Assembly: GCF_037975245.1 (NCBI RefSeq)
Contig: NC_092569.1
Coordinates: 901,001-965,000, forward strand
Direction: 5' to 3'
Origin: Apostichopus japonicus
Lineage: Eukaryota > Echinodermata > Holothuroidea > Aspidochirotida > Stichopodidae
Length of the DNA: 64,000 nt
Part shown: positions 26,401-39,260 of the stretch, in pieces
Layout: each line of letters opens with the position of its first letter
Numbering within the stretch: the stretch's first letter is position 1
Translations under genes and position numbers: made by a program
Notes under the pieces: generated by a model
Told to the model about the DNA's origin: nothing
The model's database searches: none
The model's input: only the letters and a program-made list of their open reading frames with translations

Positions 26401-29000
26401 AAGTATTTACAACGGACGTATACTGACGTTGAACATACGATCTAAGCTTTCCCGCATCTTCGCGAAAGTAAACTAGAATTCCATTAGTAAGGATGTGGAT
26501 ACTTGATGCCGAAAGGACGAACGGAAAATGGTGCTGATAGAAATGTTTGTGCCATCGCGTAATTATCCGTAACATCAGATAAAAAGGTGTTCGTGTACCT
26601 ATATTATTGTACACTAAAAGGGATCGAAATTATGCAAATATATTACTGATTACAAACACAAAATTCTTACTCGTTTATTTTCAATAACAGTATCAACACA
26701 TAGTTCAAAAGGTATTATGATAAACAATTATGTATTTTTTGCTCGATAATTCAAGCAATCAAATTACCAAAAAATTTAAAAAACAAATATTGATAACGTT
26801 CATTTGCAAGCGTTATCACACGGCAGGCTAAATCGTTAACCGCAAAAGCATCAGTAGACATAGAATGATAATATTATTTTAGATTTTTCACATTTTGAAA
26901 GATCGATGCAGCTTCCGTATATGCACGCATGTATTGGCATCCGTACATAATTTTTGTCAAGAAACGAAGTGATTTCCATTTCTCAGTGAAGGAGGCGATT
27001 CCACCATTATAGATTCATCTTTGCTTCCGTATCAGAGGAGCAAAAATCTACCGTGAGAAATCTCAAGTAATGTCAGATCCAAGTGAACTATTTTCAAATA
27101 TTTTATAACGATCATATTGTAAATGGAGAAATAACGTGTGTTACTCTGACAACCCTGAAGATACGAAAACATACTTAAGACTCTGCATATGATATTTACG
27201 TTTCCTGTAAATAAATTGATTACTTTACCATTTTGATTAATTCCGGTGTTTAGTGAGAAGATGTGATATTTAAAAGGTAATTGAAGGGCTATTTGATCAA
27301 ATAAGGTCCTTGTGATTGACAGTGTATCACTCTAATAGCCGTAATTCCCAAAAGAATTGATTTTATGCTACTTTTAATTTATTTCAACTGGATAGTATTA
27401 TCCTTAGTCCTACCACACAAAGTTGTTCACTCATCTTATTGTTTTAATTCAACAGCCTTTGAAACCGCAATGACGGGCTAACGCTTGTTCTGAACAAAGA
27501 AAACCATGAATTGGAAAGGAGGAAAGGGTTTAGTTCTGCCGAGAGAGAGGTTATCAAAACATAATGTTAGTGTTCCGTAGGTCTGGAGTGCAAGTTCATG
27601 CTGTTATATATAACGTCGGTTTTTTCATTTAAAGCATTCCGGTTTTCAAGATAGTAGGGGTCAAATATCTGAAATGCTCCTTAAAAGATAATTTGATGAT
27701 GACTTGGACTCCTCGGTGCATACCTAACTGTTAATTTCAATCCTTTGTTTTATCAATTTTAATATTAACTAATCAAAACGTATTCCTTTAACTTAACATG
27801 AACAATGAGCACCCGTGGATGACAAGTTGACAAATTTGTTATGCATAGTAAACAATTTATTTGTCGAATTGAGCAAATGATAAATGTGTTACACGGGGCA
27901 GTCCAGCCACTGTGGTAGCAGTGTTTTATAATGGCCTACAATTTATCAAAGTCAATCAAGTCACTCTGTCAACAGAAACGAATGTATGATTGCATCAAAC
28001 ATTAGAGCTGTTTCATCACTATGAGAGATTGTAAGAATTGTATTCGTTTTTATTACAGTAGTTGTCATTTTCAAATTATTTAAGTGATCCCAGCTCCTTC
28101 GCCGCGAAATTCTAGCCTAACCCGTACCCCGACCTCCCCCCCCCCTCTTCCCCTACCCGACCCCTAAAAGTTTCTGTAGTGTGTTACCGTTTACGTTTTT
28201 ACGTTTAAAAGCAGAAGTTTTAGACCTTAGCAATATATTGTAGTTTGAATAATTAACATAAGTTTAACATTCACAGTAAATAACAAACGTCGAAAATAAA
28301 CTCTCGAGTCGAAGCCATCCTGGCTACCACTGATAGTGTGATCGATTCATAGCCAATGGCGTTAATAACAATTGTGTGAGTTACATTCATGTCAAAACGT
28401 TACATATGCGAACGACAAACTAGCTCAAAAATTTACATCTTTTGTACATTCGTTTACGTAAATGTCAAGATGTGTACGCAGAATAACGCTGTTTTACGTC
28501 ATCCAAAGTCATTAGCAGAAATATATTGTTGGTTTGTTGCATTAAAGTCATTTGTACTCACAAAAGTCTTAATTCAACCCGTTTCATATATATAAATGTT
28601 AATGTAGACAGCTTTATAGCCTAACACACTTTCACAGGACACGTTATTATGCCTATCCTAAAACGAGTTGGTAACGAGTCTGGGCAAAAGCTGTTTGTGA
28701 CATTAAGTGATTAAATACGTCCCTTGCACATTTTGCTTATTTAACAAAACATCTCACATGTTTGTGTAATTAGCAACACATCATAATTTATAGTAACTAT
28801 AAAAAGTGCCTTGGCGAGGAAAGTTTCAAAATCCCGGATGGAATCTTTTCGTGACTATAACGTTCGTTAAGTGAAATGATATAGAAATTCTTTTAATTAT
28901 TAACTTTTTACTTTATGTAATACTGTAGACAGATATTGTATATTGAAAAAGTTAGATAAGCTATATGGAGGTGAAATGGAAATAAAATATAACGAAATTA
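23475..29000. other. Non-coding, unassigned
   Basis: Only chance-size ORFs and isolated splice-like sites. Poly-C/G tracts at 25438-25449 and 28137-28145. Confidence 0.45.
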
Positions 29001-29317
29001 CAAGAAATAGTTGATAGACAAGATCACTCTTTTTGCTGTGAGTTATCAAGATTTTAGGAAAGCAGCTGACTTTACAGATTTCTCCGCTTTCCGGCATCTG
29101 TCCTCTTTATACACAGACATTTCAAGGATACATTTCTTGCATGTTCAAGCTTTGACATTGTATATATGATGAAACGAGAGATTACCACACAATCATTAGA
29201 ATTTTTAATTCCAGTTTGAAGAATGAACGCGCGAGCCGTTCATGACAGGTGATAATTTCTCTTATCTTCATCAGTTGTTTCTTACATGTCATCCTCTTTT
29301 TATCTCTTTCTCTTTTC

Positions 29318-29356
29318 ATCTCTCTTTCCAACTCTCTCTCTCTCTATCTCTCTCTT
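29318..29356. repeat. CT microsatellite
   Basis: CTCTCTCTCT tract with interruptions. Confidence 0.85.
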
Positions 29357-30000
29357 TGAATTGCCCCCTTCAACTGGTACGTTAAAAGTAATGTTAAAGG
29401 GATATAGATCTATTCCACATGAACCGTTCGAAAAATTGTCTTTAAAAACTAACAGTTTTCATTATTGCCTTTCGAGTACTGTCGTCAGAGGAGACGAAAA
29501 GTAATTTTTAGTTGGACTTTAAGGCTTAGAGTGGCAGCGGAGATTTTTGTTTATATTTGAAATAGAGAAATAATCAAGAGTGAAAAAGAACTCAACGCAA
29601 AGTAGATTCTATGCCTGTGCTTTACAAAGGTAGCCATATTTAGATCAAGTATTCAGTACTTTCCTAAGTAACTTTCTGTTTTTCTTGTTGCAAATGTTTT
29701 GCAAGTATTTTAAAAATTAGAAAGAACATAAATTTCGTATATTAATCACTATGAATTGAAATATATTCCTTTGCAATTAAAAATCAATCGATGTTAGAGC
29801 GACCAATCATTATTAGGACTCTGGTGTCTTCTTAAGTATTTTCTTCTTTTTTTAATATATTTTATGCGGTACGTTAGCAGGAGATTGACTATATAGTAAG
29901 GATGAGAAACTAAAGTAGATTTGAAAAAGGAACCTTTCTTTCTTATTTTATTTATGTTTCATTTCTTTAATACTTTTCTCGAAAGATATCACCGTGATAT

Positions 30001-30174
30001 ATGTCGCTAAACACAAGCATTGCGGTCTACGGAGGTTGTATATTATATAGTTGCTATCAATCAACCAGAGACAGAACTGCCTATATTCCCAGCAAAAGGA
30101 AGGAGACCTCGATCCGCCTGCTTTTCGAATATAACGCCTCTCAACTGGCGCCAGACGTTGAGCAAGTACTGTAG
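30001..30174 (+). other. Small ORF, 57 codons, unrecognised
   Basis: ATG to TAG, beginning MSLNTSIAVYGG and containing SKRKETSIRLLFEYNASQLA then PDVEQVL. Its composition is more protein-like than that of most ORFs here, and a second frame over the same DNA is also open. It could be a small gene, a last exon or chance. Confidence 0.2.
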
Positions 30175-31021
30175 CCTACAGCTTGCCATTATTCACATAA
30201 GATACCATGGGAAAATATCATATTGAAGTTTAAAATGAGATATACGTCATTTTACACCCAGAGCGGTTTCTGCTTGATGGAACAGTGTGCAGTTTGAAAT
30301 GGTGCTGTAAGTCCCTCCGGGCAATGAGTTTCTTGAGCAAAACTATTCATTTCACGGATCATTCGTCTTGAATTGGGACATCATACATCTTGTATGTTAA
30401 CAGATAATATGCCTCGAAATATGTTATATAGATGCAATGCATACATATACCTTTCATGCGCATCAATACACACCGTAAAATGATCGTCATCCACGCTAGA
30501 AAATAGTGCTCATTTTGAAGAAAAGTATAAGTGTAAAGTTTCTCTCTCTCCTATCTTCGTTGTTCGTTTCTATTCCTTCTTCTTTTTTTCAACTTCTTCT
30601 TCTTCTTATTTTTAATTTTCTTTGCCGATTAGTAACGTCAAGAACAAACATATAAACAATAATAGAAGTAAAATAATCACCTACTTAACATACATTCTAC
30701 CACGTAAGATATAGCAATACTACTACTTGCTATACTGCTACTATACTAATATAGATGCATTAACTGATCACATTTTCCAATACTGATATCTGATATCACT
30801 ATACAACATCAAAACCTTGTCAATGAAGCCCCTCTTTAATGCAATGCAGTTTTCACGTACGGTACCAGAGGCAAATTCTTCTGATTGATCTTATGGAAAT
30901 TGTACATAACAATTAGTAAGTCCATGTTTTGATGTATCCTCAAGAGCAAAGTATCGTGTGTTAGATATGTGAGTTCGATCCAACGAGATCTCATCTCCTC
31001 CAGTTTGTAAATACTTATACT

Positions 31022-31093
31022 TACTGAATATATACATGTATATATACATGTATATATACATGTATATGTATATACATGTGTATATATATACAT

Positions 31094-31143
<50 letters not shown>

Positions 31144-31417
31144 ACATATATATACATCTCTATCTCTATATATCTATATATCTATATCTCTATATCTCTA
31201 TATCTCTATATCTCTATATCTCTAAATCTCTAAATCTCTATATCTCTATATCTCTATATCTCTATATCTCTATATCTCTATATCTCTATATCTCTATATA
31301 TCTATATCTCTATATCTCTATATCTCTATATATCTATATATCTATATCTCTATATCTCTATATATCTATATCTATATCATGTATATCTATATCTATATCA
31401 TGTATATATATATATAT

Positions 31418-31502
<85 letters not shown>
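31022..31502. repeat. Compound microsatellite, about 480 bp
   Basis: Successive blocks of TATACATG, pure TA, CTATATCT (most of 31155-31370), TATATC and pure TA. Confidence 0.97.
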
Positions 31503-31508
<6 letters not shown>

Positions 31509-32711
31509 TCTATCAACGTGATGCCAACACATCCACTCATGTATGAAGTTTTATTATTTATTCTATTCCATTTCATCATTGGTTACATTAATCACATATT
31601 TCATATCTATCCACGATGAAGCAAGCCTCGGCCTACGGCAAATCATCTTCTTGGAGTAATGCTGTCTGTCATTACTAATGGTGCATATATAAAAACCGTA
31701 AGTACTTTGATATTCCTCGCACATATATCTATTCAATCATTCTTTTGTATCAGTTTACTATCCAAACGAATTGTTCTTCGATAAGGATCTTTCCCACAGA
31801 TACAGAGAAGGTTTATATATTACATATTAATAGTCCATCTTACTTATATAGCGATAATCACTTTGAAATATTGTTACGCTGCGCCAAACTTTAGGATCGA
31901 GTAACAGCAAAAAAACTACATCATGGAGACTAGATGGGGCTTAAGTAATACTTTAAAGTTATAGACACATATTCAGCTTCTTTAACTTTTGAGGCAGACT
32001 GTTATACAGAAAATTAAAAGAAGTGAAAAGTTCGATGACAATGAAAGATGAAAATGGGTGTATTTGGTGTGGACCTTTGAAATTGACACGTGATTTAAAA
32101 GGACGCCAATGCACACTGCGAAAGATTGTAATAACATTAGTTCTTGATATGATGGTATGTGAAGCTAACCTTGTCACCCGCTATTGCGTACAAAATAGAC
32201 AGCTTATATTATGTTTCATTTCAACATATATACAGAATAAAGTATAAACCCTAGGCTCTAAGTCCATATGTAACACGTTATTTTTATTTTTATTTACACC
32301 AGGGAACAGTCACAAAGCCAGGCTGAAAATTGCATCATTTTACTATAGCCTACCAGACTTCTTACAGCTACAACTAATGGACTATTGGTTTTCGAAAAGC
32401 TAACAAGCGACTCTTTCGTAAAAACTGGTAATGACCTCTAAACACACCCACCCTGGCCTTCGGTATTCCTCGTCATCCCAGCTTTATCCCGAAATGAGAT
32501 TGATATAATTAAAGTTATAATGAAAGAATTGTTTTAAGCATATTCAATTAACACAGGATATAACAGAATATATTAAAAGAAAAAAAATCAGTTACAATTA
32601 CCTATGAAGTCAGTCACATAAGAAGCGTATCGTCATTATTACTTTTTCTTTGAAAGTGGATTTACAGAAGCAATATTAATGTGGCATGTCCCAGTTCAAT
32701 GGAGGAGAAAT

Positions 32712-32755
32712 AACTTACATTGGCAATGATGCATATGTCATTATGGCATATTACA
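32712..32755 (-). other. Weak exon candidate
   Basis: A minus-strand stretch coding HVVICHNDICIIAN ends at a strong donor (GTAAGT) and follows a pyrimidine run ending GCGAAG. The acceptor is some distance from the pyrimidines, and no partner exon was found. Confidence 0.18.
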
Positions 32756-32999
32756 ACGTGCACTTCGCAAATGTTATGAAAAAGAAAGAAAACATACGCG
32801 CCCTCCCTCCCTCCCCGTCCCAACCCCCCCCCCCTCCCGCATCCTCTTACGAATCTTTCGTTCACCTTGAACATCCAAACGGAAGAGAATGCTTCCTACA
32901 AGAGATAGCAAGAGGGCAATCCATGGAGTTGCAAATCTCATCTCCTCCATGACGGAAGTGATTTACATTGACCTATGACCTAGACCCGTAACACCACAT

Positions 33000-33500
33000 T
33001 AGTACTATGTTACAATTTTCCCTATTATTCTCTACATATGTTGTGGTTTAATGACCTTTACCATCATGTTGGCAAGCAGAAAATGACTAAAACCAATTTT
33101 GGAAGTATTTAACTTTTGACCTATTACATTATCAATCACGCAGGCACGAGTTTACATGGTCACGCACCTACCCACCAACGTGACCGGCGTTGTAGGAGGA
33201 GTTTGCGACACTTTTTCGTAAAAATTGTCGTATCATTTTCTACATTTCATGTTGTTTAATGCCTTTCTCTTACATATTGACAAACTGTAAAAAGGCTCAA
33301 AACCATTTTTTAGGTTTCTTGATATTTTATCTACGACGTCATCAATCACGCAGGCACGAGTTTACATTGTCAGGCACCTACCCTACAAGTTTGAACTTGA
33401 TCGGATTAACAGCCTATGAGGAGTTCGCGACATACTTTTTGCTCTCACACACACGCACTCCCGCACACACACACGCACTCACACACATCCTCACATTTCG
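33000..33500 (+). mobile_element. Repeat element with about 206-bp internal duplication and CA tail
   Basis: ATCAATCACGCAGGCACGAG occurs at about 33140 and 33346, each followed by a GCACCTACCC...GAGGAGTT-GCGACA segment and ended by a CA/CG microsatellite (33445-33490). Class not determined. The structure resembles non-autonomous Helentron/HINE-type elements. Confidence 0.5.
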
Positions 33501-34316
33501 TATGTGGGGAGAGGTACAATATTTCATCTCCCTATACATCATATTTAGGGAAATGATATAAATAACTACTTGTATGTTCATATGGAAGATCACAACCTCG
33601 TCCCCTGGGAGAAAAAGTAAGTACCCCGTTCAGTCGTTACATATCGCTCACTGTCACAAGCAGAGCTTTTAAGTAAACATTATGTCTTTCAATGTATCCA
33701 GTGTCTCAATGCGATTCACAGGTCGATAGGATCCTTCCTTGTGAACCCGACCTTTATATTCACAGTTTCGTTGTCACTACGGATAACTAACATTTCATCT
33801 CAGTGAGATAAAAGCTTTCTTTTATATCAATAACCATGAAATACCTCTGTAATATACCGTTGCTGAACGCAACATTCTTATTTACAAGCCTACGACAGAC
33901 GATAAACAAAAGTGTCAGCATCTTTCATATTTAATACAAAAACTTGTCGACATTTTCAATTCAAAAGCTTGTGCTTAAATGCAATGGAAATGATTTTTCA
34001 GGATCAGACCGAAATCTGTACAAAGGTATACGTTATCACGGGTCGGTGTTATAAGTCGGAGGACGCAAATGACGAAGGGAGTACAGGATTTGAAGTGTAG
34101 TGAAATTTATTCACCGGTATGTACAGCAGACACATAATACAAAAACCAAACACCCTGAAAATAAAAAAAAGTGTAAAATACTTTTCTGGCAAATCTCGTA
34201 TCGAAACAATAACATAATTAAATTGAGGCAACGAAATACTACACGATATATACATATACTGAAGCGTACGTGATGAGGAAGCCTCAACACTTAAGTTTAA
34301 AAGAAGTGGAACTTAC

Positions 34317-34369
34317 GGGATAATAATCTGGCGTTGATCCGGTTTTGCCTGGGTACCTTAACGTAGACC
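34317..34369 (-). CDS. Candidate isolated exon
   Basis: 53 nt between acceptor CACGTTCTCATCAG and donor GTAAGT. Codes for STLRYPGKTGSTPDYYP, a Pro/Gly/Tyr-rich stretch, phase 1 to 0. No partner exon was found nearby. Part of it borders a degenerate repeat tract, so it may be chance. Confidence 0.3.
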
Positions 34370-34374
34370 CTGAT

Positions 34375-34612
34375 GAGAACGTGGCTGACATACACGGAGT
34401 AGCCCAGTTACATATTAACTGCTGGGAGCACGAAGTATCCCAGTTACAATACGATTTGGGAACACGAAGTAACCAAATTACAGCATAAGTCGGGAACACG
34501 GACTGGCCCACTTTGAACCAGTATGCGTTACTAAGTATAAGGAACATGGAGTAACCCATTCGAAACTTTACACACTAACCAGTTGGGAACACGGATTAAC
34601 CCTTATAGTCTC
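34375..34612. repeat. Degenerate 40-50-bp tandem repeat
   Basis: GGGAACACG-AGTAACCCAGTTAC-like units recur about five times with many changes. Confidence 0.6.
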
Positions 34613-34619
34613 CTCCCTG

Positions 34620-36470
34620 AGTATATACTATTACTAACTAGGAGAAAAAACCATCCCGCGCTACAGGCAGCCTGCTAACACAATACCCGGCATAGCTCAA
34701 AATTACGTAATACAACATGCAGATGATAAACAATTGATACAAATACCTTACATATGCACTAGCCTTGTGGAAATACCTTTAACGTGAACAAAGAATGTAA
34801 ATTTCTCACAGGGTGGTCTTTAAACAAAAGGAAATATCTAAAACGGGACCGACCTGTGACATACGTAAAATCACGTGATGTGATCAAAAACTCTTACAAA
34901 CCGGACAATATTCGTTCAATTTGTAACACAGTTAATATAATCAGTATTTCATTAATCCTGAATAATCAGCTAAACGGTTGCCATAGAAACCGTTTGGCCT
35001 GCCACACTTATACGTGGTCAAATTGCAGCACGGACAAGTATATTTTTATGGTGTTATGCACACGTTTTATAGGGCTGCACGGCTCCCACGTATAGTATGC
35101 GACGTGTATGAAATGAATGTATTTAATCGAAGTTATTTAAGTATTCATTACAAGTGACGGCGTCTACTTCATTCGTCATATGAATCACGGGCATGCGCAA
35201 CAGTAACAGATTGCTCATCAATAAATGCAATTATAAGCGTACAATAACTATTTTAATTTAATAAATTGTCGAAAATGTATCCAAATGTGAAATGCCATCT
35301 TTGTATTCGGAATATGTTCCTTTGGGTGTACACATAGCATGATGTTTACTAAGGTTACATGAGTCGAGGTGAGTATAGCTATCTTAGGTACTTAGCTTCT
35401 GATTAAGTGGATGTCATTGTGATTCAAGTAAAACTACTGCAGTTAATTACTGACCGCTCTAGGGAACAATAAAACCACTACGTATTTTACTCCTTACCCT
35501 TCAACTCAACTTCTACCCAACCCAATATAGACGTTTTGAGTATCGTGTTTATAGTTCTGTAATATATTTGAATATTTACATATAAACATAATAGCAAAGG
35601 ATGAAGAACGACATCTGACTTCAGAATCAAACTGCTCTGGAACACCAAATAAGATGGGAAAATTAAGAAATCCCTCGTACGCACGTCGCATGGAGCAAAG
35701 TAGATGGCGCAGTTATGAAACACATCACTCGTGCATTTGAGTACATGTATAGCGCCAATTTTGGACAACCAGCCTATTACTAGCAATTTAATATTCAGCA
35801 AATTTGGAACAATTAACAACGAGCCTTTATATAACGAGTTTATTTCTATCTTCACTACATAAAAGATCAGCAAATGAATATTTCTTTACATACATTTAAT
35901 TATTAATACTTCACTTAATAATTATATATGATTATTGAAATATATTAGTATTTTTCTTTACTAATTTATCATTTTCTCGAAAGATAATTATAAATGATTA
36001 ACTTACAGTGACAAATTAAACATAAATTATGGGTTAATTGTAACGACGATGCTCTTAAATGAACTTTGCAGGGGATTACAAAGACGAGCATTTCCTGTAG
36101 TCAATAAAAACTATACACACATATATATCTATAAGAAGCATAACAAGATAAGAGTACAATGCAATAACATAACACTACACTTTCAACAAAATACAAACAT
36201 ATAAATGTACATACATACATATGAGCAGCCTTAGGAGGCCAAATAAATGAAGGCATAACTGAGTACATACGGTTGTAATGTCGCATATAGTTAATTCCCC
36301 ATCATTGGTATTAACTCAATATTATGTGCAAGTATAACAATGCAAAGAATATTAAAGGGATATATAACATAGAAAGTATGTAGTAGAAAGTAAGTATGGT
36401 AGCGTCACAAAGTCTTATATGTAGCCATATAGTTTATGTGATTAAATATGAAATTGAATGTAGCAAGTAA
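34620..36470. other. Non-coding, unassigned
   Basis: A 128-codon minus-strand ORF (35487-35873) is open but resembles no family and has no good splice sites. Confidence 0.4.
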
Positions 36471-36473
36471 TAT

Positions 36474-36920
36474 ATGGTCAGAGTGACAGACCTGCAGGAG
36501 CCGTGCAAGGCACCGCTCCTGCAGGTAAATTGGAACTTCATTTTTCTTTTTTGGGATGATGGAAAACAGACAATTGAGCATTTCAAAGTAACAAATGAGG
36601 TTGAAGTCAAGCAGTACAAAAATTTGGAAGCCTTAAGAGAGAAAGGAGCTACTTAGGAAATTAATGAGAGGTTGCCCCAGACCTGGCAAACCCACCCTGC
36701 CGGGATGTACCCTTAAAGCTAAGAAAAAATAAAGAAATAAAAGAGTAAAAATAAAAAATAGTTCCCGGTGACTGGACTGTTCCCCAGAGGAGGACAATTT
36801 CAATGGGGTTTACTCACGCCCTCTAGCCACCGGGTTCCTAAACAAGGGACCTCTCCCTCTGCCAGGGCTGAAGCCTCCTCCCAGTTTTAAAAGTCTAAGG
36901 TATCTAGGGAACTTTTAACA
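36474..36920 (+). mobile_element. Unclassified GC-richer insert with hairpin and ORF end
   Basis: Starts near a long hairpin (12-bp arms 36490-36501 and 36515-36526, with a further 4-bp GTGC/GCAC stem in the loop). It continues with a plus-strand ORF to 36656 (NWNFIFLFWDDGKQTIEHFK then VTNEVEVKQYKN) and 260 bp of GC-richer DNA. It differs in composition from its surroundings, so it looks like a degraded mobile element. The family is unknown. Confidence 0.35.
36490..36526. repeat. 12-bp perfect inverted repeat, hairpin
   Basis: ACCTGCAGGAGC and GCTCCTGCAGGT flank CGTGCAAGGCACC, whose GTGC and GCAC can also pair, leaving a 3-nt loop. Confidence 0.85.
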
Positions 36921-37015
36921 TTATTTTTAGCGTAGATTTTATGGACTAAGTATTTAATTAAGAGGTCGTGGATTAGGGAATCAAGAGGGAGGGTGTTTTT
37001 TACTGTAGCAAGTAG

Positions 37016-37021
37016 TTTATT
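37016..37021 (-). promoter_or_regulatory. Polyadenylation signal of gene C
   Basis: AATAAA on the minus strand (TTTATT on the plus strand), about 67 nt after the TAG of gene C. Confidence 0.5.
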
Positions 37022-37087
37022 CTGTCCTAAATTATGACGGAATCAACAAATATAAAAGTACAAAATTCCGTAAAGACAATTCACATG

Positions 37088-37186
37088 CTAATTAAATAGG
37101 AAATACAGAACTATTGCACCAACAAGCACTATAATAAACAACATACAGATTATTACTGCACAGCATTTCTTCCGCCGGGCAGCATT
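37088..37186 (-). CDS. Gene C exon 4 (membrane anchor and stop)
   Basis: Acceptor TTGGTTACAG, then NAARRKKCCAVIICMLFIIV, LVGAIVLYFLFN and TAG. RRKK before the helix and the short end match gene A exon 10 better than gene B does. Confidence 0.88.
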   Translation of the reverse strand, partial: NAARRKKCCAVIICMLFIIVLVGAIVLYFLFN

Positions 37187-38740
37187 CTGTAACCAAAGAT
37201 AAAAATAAAACAAATTATAGAAATGGAAGTAATTGTAAATGTTATTCTGTTTTAATTGATAATTCAACATAATTCCAACCGTTTGACATTAGTGTCATTG
37301 AAAAAGGAGATCAATTTACTTCCTGGATCAAGATTCATAAGAAGTAATACGATGCCCCAGTCTGACACAGGTTTTTGATTGGACGGGGACAGAACAGGGG
37401 GAGAAACTCCATCCCCCACCCCACCTCTACCCCAGGGTCCTGTTGTAGAAATAGTTGCTAGAAACTATCATGCTGTCACGTTTGCGTTTTCCTCGTAAAC
37501 TGAGATCCCCTGTCCTATAAGTACAATTACCTGATATAACCTCAGAGAGGTTGACATGCAAATGAAGTTGGCATGTAAAATCTAGATAGAGACCGTTCCA
37601 GTCTGAAGAAAAGATGTTTAGACTTGCCTTATGCCTAACAGCTTCACTGAGATGATCGTTTGCCTGCCCTACGTCACTACATGCATTTTCTACGCTGGCT
37701 TCAATATTATCTAATAACACAATCAAATGAATGAGGATATCGGTTTGAGAAATACTTATATGTGAACAAAGCTCATGAATAAACAAAGGTCACACAGGTT
37801 GGAATTATCAGATTTTACAGATAAGATTATAGGTACCATTTTAACTGCATCTACAAATCAAAAACCAGAAATTGATCAAATTGATTAAATTTATGAAATT
37901 TATCCATCTTTTCCGCGCATTAGCAATCATTCAAACTTCACTGGAAACATATCCGTGTTATTCCTATATTTGTGTAGTTTCCATTTCATAACATTAATGT
38001 GTAATCTAAAAGAAGTCTTACCAATTCCGCTGCTCTGGTTTCGGATTAATTCAGCTAAACCTATGGATATTGTATTCACATCTTCTAGATTTGACTGTTG
38101 ATAATATAAAAAAGCAAAATAATTGTGCTCTTCGTCATAATTTTGCATATATTTCATAGAGATATAGCCAACATTACACCATATGGTGAAGGTTTCTGTG
38201 ACCGTATGTTGGCAGGCTACCACACCTTATGTGGTAAATGCTATATTCTGCGTGTTTGAATGCATGTATAGCGGTACATATTAGCAGTAAACATTGAATG
38301 TCTACATGAATTAACCCTTCCACTGCATGCATCAGGCTCTTGTACACGATAGCTGTGTATAGACCACTTTCTGCGAGTCGCGTGAAACATACCTGTTTTA
38401 GCCCTCTATACCAAACAAGATAGCTGCATGGACTACTCCATACTTCTAAATATCTATGTAAATCAATCCATATAAGAGCCTGTATTTAATAGCTCCATGT
38501 TTGAATATTAACAGCAAAACTTACCCTGAGTTTATTAAGTTGACACTCTTGTTCAATTAAAATTTCCACCTCTTCTTCCTGCTGTTTCAAAGTTTGCTCC
38601 ATTACGTTTCTAGTCCTCCGGTTCCCTACTACCAATGACTCTCTGTCGGAGGGCAAGGACCTTTCAAAAGGTGGGTTCAATAATTCGCAAAAGCATAGTA
38701 CAACAACATCAACAACAAACGAAATCCTTCTCGTTGTCAT
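37088..38740 (-). CDS. Gene C: second diverged Qa-SNARE paralogue (3' cassette; N-terminus uncertain)
   Basis: Four minus-strand exons carry a SNARE motif and anchor: up to 38740 (or 38642) through 38525, 38022-38094, 37628-37710, 37088-37186. Seen: EVEILIEQECQLNKLR; SNLEDVNTISIGLAELIRNQ with the zero-layer Q; DNIEASVENACSDVGQAN; NAARRKKCC, a membrane helix and FN plus TAG. The 73- and 83-nt exons and all phases equal those of genes A and B. Translation could start at an ATG at 38740 (156 aa). The first exon could instead begin at acceptor CCCTCCGACAG (38642), which gives phase 2 as in gene A exon 7 and would imply upstream exons. An AATAAA signal lies about 67 nt after the stop (37016-37021). 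The third intron has a GC donor, as in gene B. Inferred role: Q-SNARE with endosomal ancestry. Confidence 0.78.
37628..37710 (-). CDS. Gene C exon 3, with GC splice donor
   Basis: 83 nt, acceptor TGTGTTATTAG. Codes for NIEASVENACSDVGQANDHL and then SEAVRHK. Ends AAG before GCAAGT, a consensus GC-type donor. No GT at this site keeps the frame. Confidence 0.85.
38022..38094 (-). CDS. Gene C exon 2 (zero layer)
   Basis: 73 nt, acceptor ATTATCAACAG, donor GTAAGA, phase 0 to 1. Codes for SNLEDVNTISIGLAELIRNQ and then SSGI. It is diverged from gene A but has the same register, including DVN and the Q. Confidence 0.85.
38525..38642 (-). CDS. Gene C SNARE cassette exon 1 (start uncertain)
   Basis: If begun at the acceptor ending at 38643, it has 118 nt (phase 2 to 0) and codes for ESLVVGNRRTRNVMEQTLKQ then QEEEVEILIEQECQLNKLR. 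Donor GTAAGT. The frame stays open upstream to an ATG at 38740 (MTTRRISFVVDV), so an unspliced start is the alternative. It aligns with VERENQLKKLE of gene A. Confidence 0.7.
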
Positions 38741-38829
38741 ACCTTACTACAAGAGAAAGCTTCTCGTTGCAATAAGTGAAAGCCTAACAGGTGTAATTAC
38801 TTCATTATTGACTTTTACTTGATCAAAGC

Positions 38830-38868
<39 letters not shown>

Positions 38869-38932
38869 TATATATATATGCATATATATATATATTTATA
38901 TATATATATATATATATATTTATGTGTGTGTG
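38830..38932. repeat. AT microsatellite
   Basis: TA repeats with ATGCATATAT and TTATGTGTG interruptions. Confidence 0.95.
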
Positions 38933-39260
38933 AGTGTGCACCTGTCTGCAAAGCTCAACAGCCATACAGCTAACATATATAAGGAGGTAACAATGTACTA
39001 ACGTATTCATATATAAATATATTAATATCTTTATCAGGTATACAATTTCATTCCTATCGTCCTAATGTTTGTTTAAAGTTACGAAGGAGAGTAAAGTTCA
39101 TGCTCTGCTGGGACAAAGGCCATGTTGCTTATCAACTAAGCTACAAGTCATTACCCTCACAATGTCGATTCTTACAACGTAGTGAGTGAATTACAGTATG
39201 TGTTATACGAAAATTACGAAAAGACCCATCCTCATTAAAACTTGATAGTTGACAAGTCTG

